From an uncultured Dysgonomonas sp. (GTDB lineage: Bacteria > Bacteroidota > Bacteroidia > Bacteroidales > Dysgonomonadaceae), in assembly GCF_934668725.1 (NCBI RefSeq), contig NZ_CAKUOF010000002.1, positions 248,001 to 312,000 of the forward strand: a DNA stretch of 64,000 bases, read 5' to 3'. The translations under genes were made by a program, and so were the position numbers. The notes under the pieces were generated by a model. That model had not been told where the DNA came from. It saw only the letters and a program-made list of their open reading frames with translations, and did no database searches. Shown one piece after another: positions 54,029 through 63,914 of this stretch. Within the stretch, counting starts at the first letter, position 1; the number at the start of each line of letters is the position of its first letter.

Positions 54029-55705
54029 TTACATGAAGAATAGAAGAATCAGCTGGGTAGAGATAATTCTAAGAAACATGGTAACCGGATATACGGTTGC
54101 ATAAGCTACGGCTGGCTCATCACCTTCTACTGTTGTGTTTGCATAGTTGAGAGCCATAGGGTTAGCCATGCTTCCGCAAAGCATACCTATTGTTTTTGCA
54201 TAGTCGAATTTCAAACCTTTTATAGCTACTGTTCCCACAATTAGTACAGGAATGATGGTTAATCCGAATCCGATAGCTATCCAAATTAATCCTTCCCCAT
54301 TCATTAAAGTATCGAAGAACTGTCCTCCCGAATCGAGTCCGAGACAGGCCAGATAAACCACTATTCCCAATTGACGAAGCATGAGATTTGCACTTTGAGT
54401 AGTATAAGTTGTGATGCGAAAGCGTGGGCCGAATGCGCCCATGAGAATTCCTACTATAATAGGACCTCCGGCAATACCCAACTTTATGGGTACACTGATA
54501 CCTGGTATAGGAATAGGTATAGCTCCCAGTAATAAACCGAGTGTAATGCCAATGAAGATGGCAATCAGATTGGGATTCTTAAGTCTTGCCAACTCATTAC
54601 CCAGTATTTTAGCTACATTGTCTACCGATGCTTTTTCACCTACAATAGTCAGTTTATCTCCAATCTGCAAAGCCAGATCGGGTGATGCAAGTAAGTCTAT
54701 TCCTGCACGGTCGATGCGTGTAATGTTGATTCCGTAGAGATTCCTCAACCTGAGAGCTCCCAGTTTAACACCATTTACTTTGCTTCGGGTTACAATAATA
54801 CGTCGTGATACTAAATGGCTGTTATCTATATGATTCCAGTCAATATCTTCTTTATTCCAGTCTACCTCTTCTTGCTCTCCGAATAACACTTCAACCATTT
54901 CTACATCCGATTTAATAGAGATGATAAGTACATGATCGTTTATTTCCAGTGTTGAGTCGGAAGTAGGTATGGTTACTTTTCCGTCTCTCCAGATACGTGA
55001 TATAATGAATTTTCGGGGCGATAACTTCATAATGTCTTTAATGGTACGTCCGGCAATAGCTGGATTAGTTACCATAAATTCACCTACATATGTGCTTTTA
55101 TCTTTCTTTTCTTTATTATTAATGTCTTCACCTTTAGGAATAAGGCACTTTCTCATTAAGGCTATTGCCAGAATTACACCCACAACCCCCAATGGATAAG
55201 CAACGGCACAGGCTAAAGCCATATCTGCCAGTTCTTTTGTAGAACCGGGGGAAATTTGTCTAAGCGTTTGCTGTGCAGCTCCTAGAGCAGGAGTATTGGT
55301 TACTGCCCCCGAAAGAATACCCATCATATTGGGCATCGATATATCCGTCGTAAAATATATTAGAAAGGTGAGTGCTATTCCCAGTAATACTACTGCCATT
55401 GACATCATGTTGAGGCGTAGCCCTCCTTTCTTCAGAGAGGGGAAAAAACCGGGGCCGACCTGTATTCCCAGTGCATAGACAAACATGATAAGACCGAAAT
55501 TTTGGGCAAAATAAAGCATGTCGCGATTGACTTCCAATCCGAAATGACCAATAATTATTCCTGTAAAAAAGACGAAAGTAATACCCAATGAAATATTGAA
55601 TATTTTGAGTTTTCCGAGTTGTAGTCCGATAGCCGAAATTACGGAAATCAAGATAACCGTCTGTATCATCGACGGCTTAAAAATGGCATCTAATAACCAA
55701 TCCAT
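54029..55705 (-). CDS. AspT/YidE-family putative transporter with two RCK_C domains
   Basis: About 558 residues from the ATG at 55705 (MDWLLDAIFKPSM); the reading back to 55810 adds 35 residues that are probably not used. Two membrane halves (about 10-170 and 375-558) flank two cytosolic RCK_C (TrkA-C) domains (about 200-285 and 290-370), with ISRIWRDGKVTIPTSDSTLE and LLASPDLALQIGDKLTIVGE. GAVTNTPALGAAQQTL and GSMANPMALNYAN are the paired substrate-site motifs. Family members such as AspT exchange aspartate for alanine; the substrate here is unknown. Located in the inner membrane. It converges on the thioesterase gene. Confidence 0.9.
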   Translation of the reverse strand: MDWLLDAIFKPSMIQTVILISVISAIGLQLGKLKIFNISLGITFVFFTGIIIGHFGLEVNRDMLYFAQNFGLIMFVYALGIQVGPGFFPSLKKGGLRLNMMSMAVVLLGIALTFLIYFTTDISMPNMMGILSGAVTNTPALGAAQQTLRQISPGSTKELADMALACAVAYPLGVVGVILAIALMRKCLIPKGEDINNKEKKDKSTYVGEFMVTNPAIAGRTIKDIMKLSPRKFIISRIWRDGKVTIPTSDSTLEINDHVLIISIKSDVEMVEVLFGEQEEVDWNKEDIDWNHIDNSHLVSRRIIVTRSKVNGVKLGALRLRNLYGINITRIDRAGIDLLASPDLALQIGDKLTIVGEKASVDNVAKILGNELARLKNPNLIAIFIGITLGLLLGAIPIPIPGISVPIKLGIAGGPIIVGILMGAFGPRFRITTYTTQSANLMLRQLGIVVYLACLGLDSGGQFFDTLMNGEGLIWIAIGFGLTIIPVLIVGTVAIKGLKFDYAKTIGMLCGSMANPMALNYANTTVEGDEPAVAYATVYPVTMFLRIISTQLILLFFM

Positions 55706-56020
55706 ATTATTTGATAAGCAGAAACTTTTAGTCTCCTTATATTCGGGGTGTAAAGTTATCACTATTATCTGAATTATAGCAATATGTAAATGAATCTTTT
55801 GAGATCCCATGTTTTTTTAAATAAAAATTATTGCTTTTCAATTATATGGAGATTAAGAGTGTTAATTTGAAAATAAAGGGTGGATTTTAGATGTGACAAT
55901 TTGTCTTGTGAAGTGTGGAAAAAGTAATATTTTTATGCGTGAGGTGATTTTATTATGTTTTTATGTTGGTTTTTTTAACTAAGTTTGCTGCCTGCTAATC
56001 ATTAACAAATCCTTTATAAT
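55706..56020 (+). promoter_or_regulatory. Divergent intergenic region with -7 element for 56021
   Basis: This 315-base gap lies between the AspT/YidE-type gene (minus) and the outer-membrane gene at 56021 (plus). TAAGTTTG (55980-55987) fits the -7 consensus, with a near-match -33 (TTT-rich) about 20 bases before. Nothing else seen. Confidence 0.45.
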
Positions 56021-57409
56021 ATGAAAAAAACACTTACTCTTATTTTGATTCTTATCTTATCTGTTTCTTTTTGTTTTTCACAGGAGGTTGATTATAAGTT
56101 GGGTAGTTATGTTAATCCCGATTTTAAAAGGAAAGAACTCGATTTCTCCTTTAATTCAGCAGGTAATTTTTATAAAACGGATTATAGTAAAAATAACTCA
56201 TTAAATGGAGATCTTGGATTAAATTACTTCTTAATAAGTAATTCACTAAAAGAGCAGGCGCGTACTTGGGCTTACCTTACTGGTGGTGCAGGTTCTTCCA
56301 GTGGAGAATCTTCCAATTTGCGTAATGCATCTACTAACCTATCTTTTAAGCATGAATCTTTTAGATTCTTCAAGGTCAATAAATTTATCGAAATCGCTCC
56401 TCGTTTGGATTTCAATTATAACTATAATAAACAAGAGGAGGATTCACATTATTATGGTAACTACAATGGAAATGATATCGTCGAGCCATATTATGAAAAA
56501 GAGAATAACTTATCTTCAACCATTTCGTTGAAATTAGGTATCGGTAAAGGTCGTATCGAAGATGTTGGGGATGCTCGTCAAGCTATGTTTATATTGCAAG
56601 AATTGCAAAGAAAGAACTTATTGAAAAAAACTTTAAGCAACGATGAAGTTAACGCATTTACGGAGCAAATTACACTGGTTAAAAATAAGCGGTATTATGA
56701 CTATCGGATTCAATTGATGGATGAAGTCTCTGTTGTAGATTCGTTTCTAGTAGCTAATGATTTTGTAGATAAAGCTAATTCTGTATTATATTTTAATGTA
56801 TTGTATGATAAATGGATGTACGGTGATAGGGATAGACGTGAAGCCGGAACGTATATTAAAGGAGGGGTAGCTCCCGAATATTGGTTTAACGATAATATAA
56901 GAAGGACATCTTTTGTTGGCGATACCTATATTGAAACAGGCAGGTATAGGAATGTTAATTCATATTATGGCGCTGCCCTATATGTTGACTATAGGTATGA
57001 AAAGCCCTTGAATTTAGCACTTCAAAGTTCTTTTAATGCAGGTGCTTATTCTGGATTATATAAGTATAGATATTTTGATGATAATTTTTCAAAAACGGAG
57101 TTAAACATCAGTTATAAATTAGGTTATTATCCTAATACACGAACCTATATTTCCGGAAGTATTACACAGCTTTTAGGCTGGAATAAGATATATTATACTC
57201 AGTCGGGTTTTGAAGCAAAGGAACGTAACTATTCTTTTAGTAATAGTATTTTATTCATAGACGGGTATTACTTTTTATCTCCTCAATTACGTTTATTCGG
57301 TCAGTGTAATGTTTCGTTTTCATACACAAATTTCGGAGAGGGGATTACTAATCAAGATAAATATCCGGCAACAAGTTTTCGGATTGGGTTGAAGTATGCT
57401 ATATTTTAA
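56021..57409 (+). CDS. Outer-membrane beta-barrel protein, hypothetical
   Basis: A 462-residue protein with a signal peptide (about 1-20, ending FCFS). The rest is rich in Tyr, Asn and alternating hydrophobic/polar residues and ends in a C-terminal aromatic (LKYAIF), as is usual for outer-membrane barrels. A helical middle part (about 185-265, FILQELQRKNLLKKTLSNDE) breaks the barrel. No defined family is recognised. It is the only plus-strand gene in the region and shares a bidirectional terminator with the glycosyltransferase gene downstream. Confidence 0.55.
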   Translation: MKKTLTLILILILSVSFCFSQEVDYKLGSYVNPDFKRKELDFSFNSAGNFYKTDYSKNNSLNGDLGLNYFLISNSLKEQARTWAYLTGGAGSSSGESSNLRNASTNLSFKHESFRFFKVNKFIEIAPRLDFNYNYNKQEEDSHYYGNYNGNDIVEPYYEKENNLSSTISLKLGIGKGRIEDVGDARQAMFILQELQRKNLLKKTLSNDEVNAFTEQITLVKNKRYYDYRIQLMDEVSVVDSFLVANDFVDKANSVLYFNVLYDKWMYGDRDRREAGTYIKGGVAPEYWFNDNIRRTSFVGDTYIETGRYRNVNSYYGAALYVDYRYEKPLNLALQSSFNAGAYSGLYKYRYFDDNFSKTELNISYKLGYYPNTRTYISGSITQLLGWNKIYYTQSGFEAKERNYSFSNSILFIDGYYFLSPQLRLFGQCNVSFSYTNFGEGITNQDKYPATSFRIGLKYAIF

Positions 57410-57421
57410 CAGCTGGCTATA

Positions 57422-57472
57422 TACAATAAATTAAATGGCCTTCTCTAAAACAAAGCCATTTAATTTATTGTA
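57422..57472. terminator. Bidirectional terminator with perfect 18-bp stem
   Basis: TACAATAAATTAAATGGC (57422-57439) pairs exactly with 57455-57472. The stop codon of the minus-strand gene (57465-57467) lies inside the right arm, so the terminator overlaps coding DNA. Confidence 0.85.
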
Positions 57473-58994
57473 TCGAATCATTTATTTCTAACGGCTTAAC
57501 TGTTCCATCGTTTAACCTGAACAATTCGAATATATGGTTTCGATAGTAAGGTATATATTTTTCATCCAGAATTTCCAGAAAACGTTTATTTTTACTTTGA
57601 TCTCTGTATTCGGTTATTACCCATAACGGAGGATGGGTTTCCATCATCTCGTTTATTTCGTCCAGAATCTTTTTTTCGTGTCGTGCATGCCACTCCTGCA
57701 ACGTGAAATATTTAATACCGTTATAAGGCATTAACCCTGCTGAGGGCAAGAATTTGGATAATACCATATAAGGATATACCGAATTGCGTTCACTTTCAGG
57801 TATTTTTGAGGCTATATCTCTGGCTCTTTCTATGTAGTAAGGAGGAGTTTCAGATTTCTCCAGAGTTACGTAGCGGCTTATACATATCCAAGAGGCAGGT
57901 ATGAAAACGATAAGAAAGATAATCCATGACAGTTTCTTCTTTTCCGAATTGCAGGTTATTGCATATAATCCCAATATGCACCCGAATACAAGAACAGGAA
58001 TATTCAGTGTCATATAATGGTGATAAGCTGCTCCTGTATGAGTTGTAATCAATCCGAAAACGAATAGTAAAGCAGACAGAAGTATAACCTTGTAATCTTT
58101 ATGTTTTCTGTAAAACAAGAAAGTGCCTGCTGCCAATATAATGAAAGGTGTCCAGCACTTAAATATATAGATAACTGTTCCTATAAGCGACCCGAAGAGT
58201 GATCCGGTATCACTGGTATCAACATATTTCAGATTGAATATGAAGGATGCATATATAAGTTCATAAAGAGCATTATATAACCAAAAGTATACGATTATAG
58301 GTGCTGTTACCAATAAAAAGCCTATTGTAAAATAAACAACAACTTTTCGTATACCCTTCCAATCCTTATTTCTATAAGCGACAATGAATATAAATAATGT
58401 GCATGCACATACGACTCCCATATTATTGAGCCGTAGCCAAAATAATATTCCCCCACAAATTCCTATAAGAAGCAAATGTGCAGATTTAACTTGATTTTGT
58501 GACAGCCAAAACTTAATAGTAATCCACAATGTGAAGCTAATAAATGGTAAACTATGTTCTTCGGATAGATTTCCTCCCTCGATCGTAAATGTGAAAAATA
58601 CGAGAGCGATCAATAGTACAGACAGGCTGTTTACTGTCGATAACAGGCAGCGTGCAGCATTATATAAAAAAGCGAGAGTTATTGACAGTTGTATTATTTG
58701 CAGAATGAATATGCCTGTACGGTCGTCGGAGGACAAGCTTAAACCTAAAGCTTCGATGAAAATAAGTATGGGACCTTTATGATCAAAATACTCAAGATAA
58801 GGTATTCTTCCATCTAAAAATAACTTGCCCAGCATGATGAATGTTCCGTTGTCGCTTATATAATCCCAATAGAGTGGGCTTGTGGCAAACGAAAATACGG
58901 ATAGGTACACAAATGCCGTGAGGATAAGTAAAGGATACACCCAGTACGTATTATTGACCTTGTCAAAAGAAGCTATTTGATTGGTTGAATGCAT
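57465..58994 (-). CDS. GT39-like polytopic membrane glycosyltransferase
   Basis: A 509-residue inner-membrane protein with about 11 hydrophobic helices. The first periplasmic loop carries SDNGTFIMLGKLFLDGRIPY, then LEYFDHKGPILIFIEALGL, the conserved loop of the ArnT/PMT-like GT39 group that transfers sugars from polyprenyl phosphates. The Asp-rich pair WDYISDNG fits the catalytic region. The C-terminal soluble part (about 400-509) has RFLEILDEKYIPYYRNHIFE. Such proteins modify lipid A or cell-surface glycans. The acceptor is unknown. The gene stands alone between two terminators. Confidence 0.75.
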   Translation of the reverse strand: MHSTNQIASFDKVNNTYWVYPLLILTAFVYLSVFSFATSPLYWDYISDNGTFIMLGKLFLDGRIPYLEYFDHKGPILIFIEALGLSLSSDDRTGIFILQIIQLSITLAFLYNAARCLLSTVNSLSVLLIALVFFTFTIEGGNLSEEHSLPFISFTLWITIKFWLSQNQVKSAHLLLIGICGGILFWLRLNNMGVVCACTLFIFIVAYRNKDWKGIRKVVVYFTIGFLLVTAPIIVYFWLYNALYELIYASFIFNLKYVDTSDTGSLFGSLIGTVIYIFKCWTPFIILAAGTFLFYRKHKDYKVILLSALLFVFGLITTHTGAAYHHYMTLNIPVLVFGCILGLYAITCNSEKKKLSWIIFLIVFIPASWICISRYVTLEKSETPPYYIERARDIASKIPESERNSVYPYMVLSKFLPSAGLMPYNGIKYFTLQEWHARHEKKILDEINEMMETHPPLWVITEYRDQSKNKRFLEILDEKYIPYYRNHIFELFRLNDGTVKPLEINDSIQ

Positions 58995-59056
58995 CTTTGA
59001 AGTGCTGTTTGATAAAAATCAGTCATACAAAAGTATATAAAAAATGATGAAGACAA

Positions 59057-59084
59057 AAATAGCCTGTAATATTACAGGCTATTT
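59057..59084 (-). terminator. Intrinsic terminator of the Ser/Asn-rich lipoprotein gene
   Basis: AAATAGCCTGTAAT and ATTACAGGCTATTT are exact reverse complements (59057-59084). On the minus strand the stem ends in TTT and lies 27 bases past the stop at 59111. Confidence 0.8.
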
Positions 59085-59110
59085 GTATTTAGATGTTATT
59101 TAATTCAGTT

Positions 59111-60232
59111 TTATCTTCTCCCTGAAGTTCTTCCACTAGAAGCTGCTGAACTTGATCCGGAACTTGACCTTGAACTCGAACTACTGCTTTCGCTACTTGA
59201 GCTTCTGCTCGGTGTTGAACTCGACGATGACTCTACTCGTGTTGAAGAGGTAGAAGTACTCGATGTACGTCCGGAACTACTCGAATTGCTACTAGTAGTA
59301 GAACTTGGTCTTGTGTAACTGGTGCTGCTCGAAGTACCGGAGCTTTCTCTACCTGTTGTGCGACCACTATAATTTGATGTAGTTGACGACGAACTGGGTC
59401 TTGACGAACTGCTTGTAGATGTACCGGAAGTGCTTGATGGTCTTGTTGTTGTATTACTTACCGGAGTTTTGTCCCTATTTGTAGTTTCTCTTGACGGTTC
59501 AGTAGGGCGTACAGTTACACTACTTGGTCTTTCCGAAGTAGTTTTGCTTGGGTTTCTGTCTGGCAAAGCATTTGCATTTGTTCTGCCTCCTGTATCTCTG
59601 CCATTAGAGCTTGATGACGAATTGTTACCATTGCTGTTGGGGCGTGTTGATGTCGATGGGCGTTTATTTGATTCTGTTGCCGCAGAAGACCCCGGGCGAT
59701 TGTTATTTTCAGGACGTGTTGACGTTGACGGACGATTGCTTGACGGACGTTCATTAGAAGGTCTGCTGGGACTTGGACGATTGTTATTGTTGTTATTCGG
59801 GCGATTATTATTCGGCCTGTTGTTATTGTTGTTCGGACGATTATTCGGTCTATGGTTATTGTTATGATGAGGTCTTCCCGAACCTCCATTTACCACGATA
59901 ATTGGTCCACCCATCGGAGGCAATACAGCAGGAGGATAAGGGGCTGGAACAAAAGGTACATCATCATACAAAAACTCATATCCGGTCAGATAATCGTTCC
60001 AAAATTCAAGCGCATATACTTCATTCTGATAATTACGGTATTGCAATACTTCTTGTATTCCGTCTCTAGTGTAATTGACGGTTAATACTCTTTCAGGGTA
60101 TCCCAACAAGTAAGCTGCCTCCTCTTTAGTCATACCTACAGTGAGATCATTCATTCTGTCATAGTATTGAGAGGTAGTTCCACAAGCTGCCAATATAACA
60201 GAAAGGGTTAGTATAAATAATATCTTCTTCAT
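59111..60232 (-). CDS. Lipoprotein with SmpA/BamE-like head and long Ser/Asn/Arg low-complexity tail
   Basis: A 373-residue lipoprotein (lipobox LAAC, lipid Cys17). Residues about 28-92 form a SmpA/BamE-type fold: LTVGMTKEEAAYLLGYPERV, YTRDGIQEVLQYRNY and YALEFWNDYLTGYEFLYDD. From about 93 comes a proline-rich hinge. From about 120 to the end the protein is a low-complexity tail of Asn, Arg, Pro and Ser: first NNRPNN-type repeats, then SRPSS and SSTSSS blocks. The tail is likely disordered and may be a surface, glycosylation or wall-binding region. The opposite strand also has a long open frame that is only a by-product of the composition. Confidence 0.7.
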   Translation of the reverse strand: MKKILFILTLSVILAACGTTSQYYDRMNDLTVGMTKEEAAYLLGYPERVLTVNYTRDGIQEVLQYRNYQNEVYALEFWNDYLTGYEFLYDDVPFVPAPYPPAVLPPMGGPIIVVNGGSGRPHHNNNHRPNNRPNNNNNRPNNNRPNNNNNNRPSPSRPSNERPSSNRPSTSTRPENNNRPGSSAATESNKRPSTSTRPNSNGNNSSSSSNGRDTGGRTNANALPDRNPSKTTSERPSSVTVRPTEPSRETTNRDKTPVSNTTTRPSSTSGTSTSSSSRPSSSSTTSNYSGRTTGRESSGTSSSTSYTRPSSTTSSNSSSSGRTSSTSTSSTRVESSSSSTPSRSSSSESSSSSSRSSSGSSSAASSGRTSGRR

Positions 60233-60391
60233 ATTGTGTTGTTCGTTAGTGAAAAACTTTGGTACTTTATACTTCGTTAGAATGAAAGTTTAATAAATGG
60301 TTTAATCGAAGATTCATAATTATTGCAAAGATATACGTTTTTCTTACGCATTTGATTTAAAAATTAGAATAAGGTTAGATTTATTATGAAA

Positions 60392-60426
60392 AAACTGCAC
60401 TGATTTAAGAGATTTCAGTACAGTTT
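60392..60426 (-). terminator. Intrinsic terminator of the Nudix-regulator gene
   Basis: AAACTGCACTGA (60392-60403) and TCAGTACAGTTT (60415-60426) pair with one mismatch. On the minus strand TTTTTT follows the stem. Confidence 0.8.
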
Positions 60427-60466
60427 CTATATTTTAAGGTAATTGAATAAGTGATATGATCAGATC

Positions 60467-61249
60467 TTACCATTCGTTATAAGCAGTTCCGTTCTTAAGC
60501 GCAAAATTGTATTTTTCTTTATCGAAAGTAAATAAAGTAGCTGATTTAGAGCCCCATTTTTTAGATACTTCATCCAGTTTAATAATAAGACCCGATGCCA
60601 ACATTTTGCGTTGGAAGTTACGTCGGTCTAATTTGCGATCTAATATGGTTTCATAAATCACACGCAAATCGGACATTGTGAATTTTTCGGTTAAAAGCTC
60701 GTATCCGATAGGGATGGTATTGATTTGAGAACGTATGGACTCTATAGCTTTCTCGATGATTTTGTTGTGATCTCCATACAAGGGAGGAATTTCATTTATG
60801 TGAAACCATTGTACCTCTTCCGAGTCTGCTGCTTTAATTTTTAGCTTAGAGTATTCAACTAATGCATAATAACCAACGCTTACAAATCTTTCGAGTAACC
60901 AATGTGGGTTTTTTTCGGGATGATTAATATCGGTAGTAAGAATATGTTTATTTTCATCGGGATGAACCCTGCCAGTGTCTCCAAACAAATAGAATTGCTT
61001 TAGATATATTTCATTCAAACCGGTTCTTTCAGAAAGAATCCGGTATGCTGCACTATTTACATTTTCATCCAGATATACGAACCCTCCGGGTAACATCCAT
61101 TTTTGATTGCTATCGAATTTATTCAATAAGATTTTGAGGATTCCATCATGAAATCCAAATATAATGCAGTCTACGGATACACTCGGAAGGAAAATTTTAG
61201 AGTCTTTTTCCATTAAAGTTTTATAATTTGAAGCGTTTTTAGTTGCCAT
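60467..61249 (-). CDS. Nudix-like transcriptional regulator (NrtR/AraR type)
   Basis: A 260-residue protein: a Nudix fold (about 20-160), then a winged helix (about 180-260; SDLRVIYETILDRKLDRRNF). The Nudix box GGFVYLDENVNSAAYRILSE (about 55-74) keeps the leading GG and first acid but has lost the REUXEE core (RILSERTGL instead), so it is probably a ligand-binding, non-hydrolysing domain. This layout is that of NrtR and of the sugar-responsive AraR-type regulators of Bacteroides. Ligand here unknown: ADP-ribose, or a pentose. No sugar or NAD genes flank it. A terminator and 349 bases of unassigned sequence separate it from the receptor gene upstream. Confidence 0.8.
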   Translation of the reverse strand: MATKNASNYKTLMEKDSKIFLPSVSVDCIIFGFHDGILKILLNKFDSNQKWMLPGGFVYLDENVNSAAYRILSERTGLNEIYLKQFYLFGDTGRVHPDENKHILTTDINHPEKNPHWLLERFVSVGYYALVEYSKLKIKAADSEEVQWFHINEIPPLYGDHNKIIEKAIESIRSQINTIPIGYELLTEKFTMSDLRVIYETILDRKLDRRNFQRKMLASGLIIKLDEVSKKWGSKSATLFTFDKEKYNFALKNGTAYNEW

Positions 61250-61530
61250 TGTAGTATTAACTTATTGACGGTATTTATGATATATTGTTTTACAGGTTTT
61301 AGGTGTAATTTGTTACCTTTTTTAGCCTGTTTTATGAAGCAAAAAATGGTCTGATATCGTTCAATATATATTTATTCTCAAATTTAGATAGTCCAATTCA
61401 ATTTATCCTATGTTTATGTTTTTTTAACAACAAATATGGTCTGTTTGTTTTATTGTTGTATTAAACTGGATATTCTTTATGTGCTTATATTTTAGATAAA
61501 TATAACTAATTCTTTAAACTGTTTTAATGG
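61250..61530. other. Intergenic AT-rich region upstream of the Nudix regulator
   Basis: About 280 bases with no ORF and no recognised structure besides the terminator beginning at 61531. It presumably holds the regulator's minus-strand promoter. Confidence 0.4.
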
Positions 61531-61561
61531 AAAATGTACCACTTGAAAAGTGGTACATTTT
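61531..61561 (-). terminator. Intrinsic terminator of the receptor gene
   Basis: AAAATGTACCACTT (61531-61544) and AAGTGGTACATTTT (61548-61561) are perfect 14-bp arms with a 3-base loop, just past the receptor stop at 61599. Confidence 0.85.
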
Positions 61562-61598
61562 GTTGTTAAAGGAACACTAAGCCTCTATTGGGATTTTA

Positions 61599-63914
61599 TT
61601 ATTTAGATCCGGACATAATTCCCGAATCATTATCGGAGTTATTAAGCCTTTTATCTCCCGCTTTAAATTGCCGACCAAAATTTACATTAAAAGATGCTTT
61701 AACAAATATTAATTGGGTAAGATTAGGCGTATATATTTTAGACTGTGATGGGACAAGTGCCGACCAGTTCTGGTCGTTTCTTCTGTATGTTCCGCCGAAG
61801 GGGTTGAAAGCTCCCAGAATAATCGAATAGTTTTGCTTGTTATATCCGAAACTTATAGAGTGTATACGTTCACCCGATTCGAGCGATTCGCCATAGAAGT
61901 AATCCCAAGGAGTATACATCGAGAAGTTGGCAACCCAGCTTTTATAATTTCCGTCTATCGACATACGCATGTATTTATTGGTGTAGGTATGCTTGTAATC
62001 GCTGCCTTCGCTTATATAGTGGTTTATTCCCGGAGTGAATGCAATGGTCAGGCGGTCTTTTATCGGACGGAATCGAAGAGTAATTTCTGCACCTAGATGT
62101 TGGTGTGATTTTTGGTTTTCATAAGTTCGTATGAATTTCCCCTCTTCAAAAAGAATCCTCTCTGCTACGGGTTTTCGACGGTAATTATATTGTAGGAATA
62201 GATCTACGCCAAACATGCCTTTATCGTAACCCGCAGTAAGGTTATTGCTGTATCCTTGCGACATCTTAAGGTTAGGATTGCCCCTGCGGATTTGTAATGA
62301 GTCGATTTCTTGTTCCACAGCATTAAGATTGGCTAAGGATGGAGTGCTGCCCCAGATATTGATCTTATAACGGACAAATGCTTTATCATTAATATTATAG
62401 GTTACACGTGCCGAGGGGCGGAACGAGTAGTCTTCTTCACGGTCTTCGCCTTGGCTGTAATATGAACGTATGCCGCCTACACTTGCCACATAATTGAATT
62501 TACCTTTCTGAACTTGATATTCGGCATAGACATATGTTTCTGCCAGATTCATAGCTACTTCGGCTATTGTATTTCCTGTATATTGGTTTTTGGTAAATAC
62601 CTGAGCATGTTTTATCCCAGTGGTAAATTTACCTTTTTCGGTCTTCTTTTCGTAGATACCTTCTGATATAAGCGAGTATTTATCTCCCGTTATATGAGAT
62701 TGGATATCTGTAACGGGTGTTCCGTCTCTTGATTCTTGGTAGACACGGCTATTTTTAGAATCGATATAAGTACCTACAACATTTACAATAACCAACTGGT
62801 CTTTTTTAAGATTGCGTTGGAGATAAATATCCAACGAAGGTATATTGGTTTTTTCGGACGAAAGATCTGAGATTGATAATGGAACATTGTTATCTGATGT
62901 TGTTATAGTACTCCTGCGATTACTGTAAAGATCGGGTGAATTATTGTATGCATTTCTGAATACGATGTTCAAAAAGTATTTATCAGTTTCCATTAAGCTA
63001 TAATTTAAAGCCAAGTTCAGATTGTTGTATTTGAATAGAGTAGGTTCGCCTACTTCGTTACGATGCAAAGTTTTGTCCGGAAAATTAAAAGTTTCGGAGT
63101 TGGTTCTTGTCCATTCCAGTTTGCGGTGTCCCCAATAAGCATTTAAGCCAAATTCCGACTTTCGGTGATTTACCTTAACCGACAGATTGTCTTCGGCAAA
63201 ACCTACAGACCCTATTATATTCGTAAAATCGCCATGTATATTTCCTCCTGATTCTCTGCGGCGTACAATGTAATCGAGCACGGCAGATGCACTGCCATAA
63301 CGGGCTCCCGGGTCATCGTGGTACTCAATTCGGATTATGTCTTCGGGTGTAATAGCTCGTATTTCTTCATTGGTTGTCAACGCACCGTTGATACGTAATT
63401 GTACTTCACCTCTCCCTGAAGTGGTAATGGTATTATCTATCGGATTGATATTGATTCGGGGCAATTGAAGCTGTTGCAGTAGATCTAGTCCATTGGTAGA
63501 CGTTTTTATCTGCGACTCCGATGGAAATATCAGTTTACGATCGGCTTTATCTATAACCGACTGTGCAGTAACAACTACAGTATTCAATGCCACAGATGAA
63601 GGTTCGAGTATAATATTACCCAGATTACTATCTGTAGTGGGATTCTTAACAGGTACATATGAGGTTTCATAGCCCATATAGGATACAGATACCAGATAAT
63701 CGCCTGTTGGGTTGATAATATCGAATAATCCGTTAGCATCAGAACTGACTCCTTTAACGAAAGTAGAATCGGATTGAAGTAATGTAACATTCGCATATTC
63801 GATAGGTGAGGCATTGGCTTTATCGATTACTTTTCCCGAAATTTTTATTTGTTGAGCTGACAATGTGTTTATTATCGCCAGAGATACTATCATAAGGTAT
63901 ACAATTTGTTTCAT
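61599..63914 (-). CDS. Outer-membrane TonB-receptor-like protein with carboxypeptidase-like N-domain
   Basis: A 771-residue outer-membrane protein. Signal peptide (about 1-21), carboxypeptidase-regulatory-like domain (about 24-108; ISGKVIDKANASPIEYANVT, GLFDIINPTGDYLVSVSYMG), a plug-like part (about 125-225; LQLPRININPIDNTITTSGR, GEVQLRINGA, RIEYHDDPGARYGSASAVLD) and a barrel of the OMP_b-brl_3 type. These proteins lack the SusC VVVVGYG motif and have no SusD partner, so they are a separate Bacteroidota group, possibly for peptides, metals or as outer-membrane sensors. Complete gene with its own terminator. Nothing is recognised in 63915-64000. Confidence 0.85.
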   Translation of the reverse strand: MKQIVYLMIVSLAIINTLSAQQIKISGKVIDKANASPIEYANVTLLQSDSTFVKGVSSDANGLFDIINPTGDYLVSVSYMGYETSYVPVKNPTTDSNLGNIILEPSSVALNTVVVTAQSVIDKADRKLIFPSESQIKTSTNGLDLLQQLQLPRININPIDNTITTSGRGEVQLRINGALTTNEEIRAITPEDIIRIEYHDDPGARYGSASAVLDYIVRRRESGGNIHGDFTNIIGSVGFAEDNLSVKVNHRKSEFGLNAYWGHRKLEWTRTNSETFNFPDKTLHRNEVGEPTLFKYNNLNLALNYSLMETDKYFLNIVFRNAYNNSPDLYSNRRSTITTSDNNVPLSISDLSSEKTNIPSLDIYLQRNLKKDQLVIVNVVGTYIDSKNSRVYQESRDGTPVTDIQSHITGDKYSLISEGIYEKKTEKGKFTTGIKHAQVFTKNQYTGNTIAEVAMNLAETYVYAEYQVQKGKFNYVASVGGIRSYYSQGEDREEDYSFRPSARVTYNINDKAFVRYKINIWGSTPSLANLNAVEQEIDSLQIRRGNPNLKMSQGYSNNLTAGYDKGMFGVDLFLQYNYRRKPVAERILFEEGKFIRTYENQKSHQHLGAEITLRFRPIKDRLTIAFTPGINHYISEGSDYKHTYTNKYMRMSIDGNYKSWVANFSMYTPWDYFYGESLESGERIHSISFGYNKQNYSIILGAFNPFGGTYRRNDQNWSALVPSQSKIYTPNLTQLIFVKASFNVNFGRQFKAGDKRLNNSDNDSGIMSGSK

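Noticed and set aside
59430..59867. Leu/Gly-rich frame opposite the low-complexity lipoprotein
   Set aside because: Product of the skewed codon composition of the Ser/Asn/Arg tail; no start context or homology pattern.
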